From contig DVJH01000077.1 in NCBI GenBank assembly GCA_018710795.1, positions 1-12,887 of the forward strand: a DNA stretch of 12,887 bases, in the 5' to 3' direction. Shown here in pieces: positions 11,917 to 12,887 of the stretch (position 1 is the stretch's first letter; each line of letters starts with the position of its first letter). Made by a program: the position numbers and the translations under genes. Source of the stretch: Candidatus Galligastranaerophilus gallistercoris (GTDB taxonomy: Bacteria > Cyanobacteriota > Vampirovibrionia > Gastranaerophilales > Gastranaerophilaceae). Below the pieces are notes generated by a model. It worked only from the letters and a program-made list of their open reading frames with translations, did not search any database and had not been told where the DNA came from.

Positions 11917-12887
11917 ATGGATATTGCCTCGCTAAACTTTAATAACGCAAGGCAGGGTGTAAGTTTTAAAGCAGCAAAGGCACCCGATGTTGATGACCTT
12001 AAGGCGGCAAAGCGCTTTATAAATTGCGGACTTAACAAACTGAACGATTCTCTTACGGATTCGATTCAAAATAAGTCTCCTTCTTTAATACGGGAAATAA
12101 GCGGTGAAACATATATCGCAAGGGATACTGTCAAAAGAAGGTTTGCAAGCGGAATAAAATCTTTTGTCGGAATGCTTTTAGACCCTTTTGATTATTTGGG
12201 AAAAAAGTTTCCGAATTCAAAGATAAATAACTTCTCAATAATTAAAGCTTATCGGGAGTCATCAAAATTTGAAAACGAAGTTAATGCGCTTCAGGGGCTC
12301 CAGGAAAACGGAATAAATTTTGTCCGTGAAATAATTCCCGACAAAAAATATCCGACAGGCAAATGCAATGATGAATGCACAAGTGTTTGTTCAAAGGTAA
12401 CGGAAAAATTTAATAAACTGCTTAATAATTCGATGGATGAAACAAAGGCCGCCTATGACACGAAAAAAGAACGATTTTGGACAAGAATAGTTTCGGGGTT
12501 CACGGCGGCAATATTTTTGGGAAATGATTTTTATAACAAATCTGTCCAAAAAGGAAAAACGGAAGAGGAAGCAAAAAAAGAACAACATTTGAAACAGGGG
12601 CAGGAAATAAGAGAAAATATCTGCGAAGGAGTTTTACAGTTTGCGATTTTTACCATGTTTACAAAGCTGGTTAATAAAAGCGTTATGGCATCCGCTTTAA
12701 TTGCCGCGGGAATAGGGCTTGCTTCCCGTATCGTATCAAGGCTTGTAAGCGGTATGCCCATATTCAGAATAAAAGTTCCGGACAGAGAGAACCAAAAACC
12801 GGTTTCAATAAAAGATTTTATAGAAGCTGCAAAACAAGGCAAAACAAAAGATATTCTGGATAAAAAGGAAATTTCTTCAAAAGATAA
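11917..12887 (+). CDS. Partial gene, unknown protein with membrane-active segments
   Basis: The frame opens at ATG 11917 and stays open for 323 codons to the right edge, so the C-terminus is missing. I do not recognise a family. The first 20 residues (MDIASLNFNNARQGVSFKAA) resemble the tag of the preceding protein. A long charged, mostly helical part follows. It contains a regular Cys trio, C150-x3-C154-x3-C158, and then FWTRIVSGFTAAIFLG (187-202). A strongly hydrophobic region at about 236-278 (VLQFAIFTMFTK, then VMASALIAAGIGLASRIV) could form two membrane helices. There is no signal peptide. No ribosome site is visible before the ATG (upstream ACAACTTTT), so the start is less sure. The open frame and consistent codon choice make it a real gene. 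Confidence 0.75.
   Translation, partial: MDIASLNFNNARQGVSFKAAKAPDVDDLKAAKRFINCGLNKLNDSLTDSIQNKSPSLIREISGETYIARDTVKRRFASGIKSFVGMLLDPFDYLGKKFPNSKINNFSIIKAYRESSKFENEVNALQGLQENGINFVREIIPDKKYPTGKCNDECTSVCSKVTEKFNKLLNNSMDETKAAYDTKKERFWTRIVSGFTAAIFLGNDFYNKSVQKGKTEEEAKKEQHLKQGQEIRENICEGVLQFAIFTMFTKLVNKSVMASALIAAGIGLASRIVSRLVSGMPIFRIKVPDRENQKPVSIKDFIEAAKQGKTKDILDKKEISSKD

Noticed and set aside
1..12887. tRNA, rRNA, CRISPR arrays, insertion sequences, riboswitches
   Set aside because: No tRNA-like arm pattern, no regularly spaced repeats, no transposase and no recognisable riboswitch motif was seen on either strand by eye.

Overview
This is a 12.9 kb window of an AT-rich bacterial chromosome. Several things suggest a Gram-negative-type (diderm) cell: a 953-residue AsmA-like envelope protein, many Sec signal peptides, and a sugar-aminotransferase/glycosyltransferase cluster. 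Two neighbouring proteins at the right end carry a short N-terminal '(S/A)SL..NN..V(N/S)F(G/K)' tag. From memory such tags are common in uncultured gut 'Melainabacteria' (Gastranaerophilales), so that is my best guess at the host. It is an inference that a database search must confirm.

Layout. (1) Positions 1-2269, minus strand: three tightly overlapping genes for surface-glycan synthesis. In transcription order they are a family 2 glycosyltransferase, a DegT/DnrJ-type PLP sugar aminotransferase resembling VioA, and the start of a third gene running off the left edge. (2) 2270-2531: a noncoding spacer with promoter-like boxes and three copies of an 8-mer (TGTTGAAT or its complement). (3) 2532-3071, minus: a stand-alone catalytic-domain tyrosine recombinase with its own promoter. 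(4) 3174-6576, minus: a two-gene unit of an AsmA-like protein and a small three-helix membrane protein. (5) 6639-8126, plus: a WG-repeat secreted protein preceded by a possible 6-codon leader ORF, then a YkgJ-type cysteine-cluster protein. (6) 8150-10731: four related small secreted coiled-coil proteins on the minus strand, in two pairs. Between the pairs lies a plus-strand MarR regulator plus cupin unit. (7) 10793-12887, plus: a GNAT acetyltransferase, a small protein of unknown function, and a 323-codon open frame that continues past the right edge.

How the parts work together. The MarR/cupin unit is the clearest regulatory circuit. A consensus promoter (TTGACA-N17-TATAAT) has a 16-bp palindrome in its spacer, and a 13/14 copy of that operator lies just before the cupin gene. 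The marR start codon falls at the expected transcription start, so the mRNA is probably leaderless. Convergent units share two-way terminators that overlap stop codons (8114-8142 and 9988-10020). No tRNA, rRNA, CRISPR array or insertion sequence was seen. The best candidates for something undescribed are the four-member coiled-coil family, the tagged proteins at the right end, and two promoters whose -10 box is framed by a perfect inverted repeat.
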